Origin: Brachyspira pilosicoli P43/6/78
Lineage (GTDB): Bacteria; Spirochaetota; Brachyspiria; Brachyspirales; Brachyspiraceae
Assembly (NCBI RefSeq): GCF_000325665.1
Contig: NC_019908.1
Coordinates: 2,232,001 to 2,296,000, forward strand
DNA: 64,000 bases
Reading direction: 5' to 3'
Notes under the pieces: generated by a model
The model's input: the letters and a program-made list of their open reading frames with translations, nothing else
What the model was told of the DNA's origin: nothing
The model's database searches: none
Shown here: one piece after another, positions 61,142-64,000 of the stretch
Layout: the number at the start of each line of letters is the position of its first letter
How positions within the stretch are numbered: the stretch's first letter is position 1
Position numbers and translations under genes: made by a program

Positions 61142-61460
61142 TGTCAGCGGCAGTAAAAAAAGGATACAAGGATATAATGTATTAAAAGCTTTAACAGAGG
61201 CTTATTATTTTGTATCTGGTTTTTATTATTTAATTACATCAGGGGAATTATCTGGTGCTGGAATATTAATAGAAGGCTCTAAAAAAGCAGAAGAATATAA
61301 TAATAAAAAAGATGAAGATAATAATGTTAATAATGATGAAAAAAAAGATGATTTAGACGATAATTTAAAAAGGTTAGAAAAAGAATATACAAATGATGAG
61401 GTATCTGAGTCAAAAGAAGAAAATAGTGATGATGATGCTAGCGGAAATAGTCAGGAGTAG
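61137..61460 (+). pseudogene. out-of-frame C-terminal tail of the preceding gene
   Basis: From 61137 the frame reads LDVSGSKK and RIQGYNVLKALTEAYYFVSG, then ITSGELSGAGILIEGSKKAEEYNN and an acidic tail ending SGNSQE with stop at 61458-61460. There is no start codon with a Shine-Dalgarno, but the composition (helix then Asp/Glu/Asn tail) matches the upstream protein. One extra T in the TTTT at 61133-61136 would explain it. The stop is directly followed by the start of the acyltransferase gene, as expected for an operon gene. Confidence 0.65.
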
Positions 61461-61463
61461 GAA

Positions 61464-62393
61464 TTGGCTTACAAATCGAAAAAAATTATTATGCTTGAAT
61501 ATATTCCATTAAGAGTTTTAATGGAGTTTATATCATTTTTTCCTTATATTTTTGTGATATTTTTTGCAAAGATTATAGGGATTTTAATGTTTTATGTAGC
61601 TCCAGGAAGTAGAAAGGTTGCTTTAATTAATTTGAAGCAGGCTTTTCCAGAAAAATCTTATTTGGAGAGAAGGCTTATTGCTAGGCGTTCTATGAAATCT
61701 ATGATGATGACTTTTGCTGAGTTTATAAAGGCTTCAAGAATGTCTGATGAAGAGATATTAAAACGTATAAAGATAGAAGGCAAAGATATATTTGATAAGG
61801 CTCTTGAGGAAAATAAGGGTATAGTAGCAATTACTGGACATATTGGCAATTGGGAATATATAGCTTCATATTTTGGTATTAAGGGGTATAATCCTAGTGT
61901 TATAGTGAGACCTTTAGATAACCCTAAATTAGATGTTTATATGAAGTCGTGGAGAGAGAAGAGGGGAGTTAAATGTATTGCTAGAAAAGGGAATTTAAAA
62001 GATATATTTTATACATTGAGAGAGAATAAGCCTGTTGCTTTTTTGTGCGATCAGAATTATATAGATGGAATTTATGTTGATTTTTTTGGAGAGAAATGTG
62101 CTACTGCAGTTGGACCTATTGCAATGGCTATGAAGACTAAGGCTCCTATAGCTATACTTTATGATGTTCCAGATAGGTATGGTCATCATAAGATAATTGT
62201 ATCTGAGATAATGTATATAGAAGAGAAAGCAACTAAAGAGGAGACTTTATATCATAATACTCAAAGATATACTAAGAAGTTAGAGGATATTATAAGGAAA
62301 TATCCTGAGAATTGGCTTTGGGTGCATCCTAGATGGAATACTCGTCCTAATGGAGAGCCTGAAATTTTTTACAAGCATAATAATTATAGATAA
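61464..62393 (+). CDS. LpxL/HtrB-like lipid acyltransferase
   Basis: The 309-residue membrane-associated enzyme starts at TTG 3 bp after the preceding stop, with AGGAG upstream. A hydrophobic N-terminal segment (FISFFPYIFVIFFAKIIGIL) is followed by the catalytic motif GHIGNWEYIA (HxxxxE near residue 123) and later the phrases FLCDQNYIDGIYVDFFGE and NWLWVHPRWNTRP. It should transfer a fatty acyl chain to lipid A or a related lipid at the inner membrane, in line with the LOS genes in this window. Confidence 0.88.
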   Translation: MAYKSKKIIMLEYIPLRVLMEFISFFPYIFVIFFAKIIGILMFYVAPGSRKVALINLKQAFPEKSYLERRLIARRSMKSMMMTFAEFIKASRMSDEEILKRIKIEGKDIFDKALEENKGIVAITGHIGNWEYIASYFGIKGYNPSVIVRPLDNPKLDVYMKSWREKRGVKCIARKGNLKDIFYTLRENKPVAFLCDQNYIDGIYVDFFGEKCATAVGPIAMAMKTKAPIAILYDVPDRYGHHKIIVSEIMYIEEKATKEETLYHNTQRYTKKLEDIIRKYPENWLWVHPRWNTRPNGEPEIFYKHNNYR

Positions 62394-62423
62394 GTTTTTA
62401 CTTTACTTTTTTATAATAGGTTT

Positions 62424-62460
62424 ATATAGTGAAATCATCATTCAATCAATATAGTGAAAT
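62424..62460 (+). promoter_or_regulatory. direct repeat before htrA
   Basis: ATATAGTGAAAT occurs at 62424-62435 and again at 62449-62460, 25 bp apart, in the 109-bp gap before htrA. The spacing of about 2.4 helical turns would fit two sites for one activator. No known operator matches. Confidence 0.35.
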
Positions 62461-62502
62461 TAATTATATAGAAAACCACAATTATAGGAGGTAGTTATAT
62501 AT

Positions 62503-64000
62503 ATGAATCAAAATAAAAAATCATTTATGTTTTTTCTCAATCTTGGTCTTACATTTACTTTATTAGGAATAATAATATCATTTTTTATATTTTCTTATGA
62601 AAAGAATTCTAAAGACGGCGATTTTGTTGTACATGCTCAAGCTGCACCAGAGAAGGCTGCTTTTAATGGTTCTTTAGACGGGGCTTTAGAGGTTGAGAGT
62701 GCTATTAGGGAAGTTGTTGATAAGAATATGCCTGCAGTTGTTAATATATCTACAGAAATTGAATCTGGACAAACTTATGAAGATAGATATGCTGATGAGT
62801 TTTTTAGATTTTTCTTTGGAGACCAAGTGCCTAGACAAAGAAGAAGTCAAAAATCTTTAGGAAGCGGTTTCATAGTTAATGATGAAGGATATGTTCTTTC
62901 TAATTACCATGTTGTTAAGGGTGCTACTAAGATTATGGTGCTTTTATATGGTGAAGATGAGGAGTTGCCTGCTAAATTAATAGGCTATGATGAGGCTTAT
63001 GATTTAGCTTTATTAAAAATTGAATCTGACAGAGTATTTCCTTATGTAGCTTTGGGTGACAGTGATGCTATTGAGCCTGGTGAGTTTGCTATTGCTATTG
63101 GTAACCCTTATGGTTTAAACAATACTGTTACTTTTGGTATAGTTAGTGCTAAAGGTAGAAGCGATGTTGGTGCTAATAGATATCAGAGATATATTCAAAC
63201 AGATGTTGCTATAAACCCAGGTAACTCTGGAGGTCCATTATTTAATATACATGGTCAAGTTATAGGTATTAATACTTTGATATATTCTACTTCTGGCGGA
63301 AGCATAGGTATAGGATTTGCTACTCCTATTAATATTGCTACTTCTGTTATGAAGGATTTAAAAGAGAATGGAAAAGTTACTAGAGGATATTTAGGAATAT
63401 ATTTACAAGATATTGATGAAAATCTTTCTAGAGGTTTAAATGTTAAACAAAACTCTGGTGTTTATGTAAGTGAGGTTATACCTAATTCTCCTGCTTCTAA
63501 GGGCGGTTTACAAGATGGTGATATTATTGTAGAGTTTGACGGCGAGAGAATGACTAAGAGTGTTGATTTATTTAATAAAGTTGCTACTACTAAAGTTGGA
63601 AGCAAAGTTGAAGTTAAATATTTAAGAAACGGAAAAGAGAAAATCACAAGAATTACAATAGAGGCTAGAGAAGAAGATGAAGATGTTGTACCTAGTTCTA
63701 ATTCATCACAAAGCTCAAGAGATGCTAATGCTTGGATGGGCTTAGATGTTTCTGATGTTACTCCAGAGATATCTCAAAGACTTCAGATTAGAAGCAATGA
63801 GAGAGGTGTTGTTGTAGTAAATATGACTCAAAACTCTAAAGCTTATTCTGCAGGACTTAGACCTGGCGATGTAATTAAAGCTATTAATGGAATAACAATA
63901 TCTAATATTGATGATTATAATAAGTTTGTTAAATCTTATGGTGAAGATAAGTCATTTACAATTACAATAAAACGTTCTAGAATGACTTATGTTATAATTA
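62503..64000 (+). CDS. htrA: HtrA/DegP-type periplasmic serine protease, 3' end outside window
   Basis: The ATG at 62503 follows TAGGAGG; ~499 residues are visible. An N-terminal membrane/signal segment (about 8-31) precedes a trypsin-like domain with H136 (SNYHVV), D167 (YDLALL) and S242 (GNSGGP). PDZ1 begins near 285 (GYLGIYLQDIDENLSRG). PDZ2 begins near 405 (WMGLDVSDVTPEIS) and is cut by the window edge. Such proteases degrade misfolded envelope proteins. The frame is uninterrupted although no long-frame call listed it. Confidence 0.93.
   Translation, partial: MNQNKKSFMFFLNLGLTFTLLGIIISFFIFSYEKNSKDGDFVVHAQAAPEKAAFNGSLDGALEVESAIREVVDKNMPAVVNISTEIESGQTYEDRYADEFFRFFFGDQVPRQRRSQKSLGSGFIVNDEGYVLSNYHVVKGATKIMVLLYGEDEELPAKLIGYDEAYDLALLKIESDRVFPYVALGDSDAIEPGEFAIAIGNPYGLNNTVTFGIVSAKGRSDVGANRYQRYIQTDVAINPGNSGGPLFNIHGQVIGINTLIYSTSGGSIGIGFATPINIATSVMKDLKENGKVTRGYLGIYLQDIDENLSRGLNVKQNSGVYVSEVIPNSPASKGGLQDGDIIVEFDGERMTKSVDLFNKVATTKVGSKVEVKYLRNGKEKITRITIEAREEDEDVVPSSNSSQSSRDANAWMGLDVSDVTPEISQRLQIRSNERGVVVVNMTQNSKAYSAGLRPGDVIKAINGITISNIDDYNKFVKSYGEDKSFTITIKRSRMTYVII

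Noticed and set aside
1-64000. tRNA or rRNA genes
   Set aside because: No T-loop-like GTTCGA stretches with matching stems or rRNA-like GC-rich conserved blocks were seen by eye; a tRNAscan run would settle it.

Overview
The window looks like a chromosome segment of a Brachyspira-type spirochaete; the species is not certain. The DNA is very AT-rich and genes use AT-rich codons. Lipoproteins have relaxed spirochaetal lipoboxes. Intergenic regions carry a mosaic GC-richer repeat. Gene content fits an anaerobic host-associated spirochaete: pyrophosphate-energised pump, Fe superoxide dismutase plus rubrerythrin, class III FBPase, FabV, butanol-type dehydrogenase, and sulfatases. No rRNA, tRNA, CRISPR array or transposase was recognised. 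Consensus sigma-70 promoters (TTGACA, 16-17 bp, TATAAT) are visible in front of many units.

Layout. 1-7 kb: tail of a FapA/DUF342 protein, a heptose-phosphate kinase, a lipoprotein, an MFS exporter, three paralogous small lipoproteins (two damaged) and an OppA-type lipoprotein. 7-12.3 kb: a stand-alone SAVED-domain protein (minus strand), fbp, then a Septu-like ATPase/HNH pair, so the housekeeping gene fbp is flanked by defence-type genes. 12.4-19.3 kb: dapH, Fe-alcohol dehydrogenase, mltG, hppA and a predicted outer-membrane protein. 19.4-29.5 kb: a SorC-type regulator, three Ser-type lipoprotein sulfatases and their radical-SAM maturase, a coherent desulfation locus. 29.5-42 kb: SPFH protein, Na+/solute symporter, M23 peptidase, ruvB, a large ankyrin lipoprotein, rnr, a likely small RNA gene, a DUF4261-like gene, a 700-bp repeat region and cardiolipin synthase.

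42-50 kb: a tight minus-strand operon runs from a giant coiled-coil protein through rnhB, a YlqG/FliK-like gene, an FlhB-tail homologue, a degenerate HD-GYP protein, yraN and a 42-codon ORF to kdsD. rnhB and the FlhB-tail gene each carry a one-base frameshift. 50-64 kb: holB, a secreted protein, sod, rubrerythrin, rarD, fabV, an FkbM methyltransferase, DUF2905, ktrA, an LPP20-like lipoprotein, an SDR, a frameshifted spirochaetal protein, an LpxL-like acyltransferase and the start of htrA.

The points most worth a second look are the orphan SAVED protein beside a Septu-like pair, an independently transcribed ~130-nt RNA upstream of rnr, an HD-GYP protein lacking key metal ligands, a possible AUU start for the M23 peptidase, the modular repeat family, and five single-base lesions in 64 kb that are either real gene decay or sequence errors.
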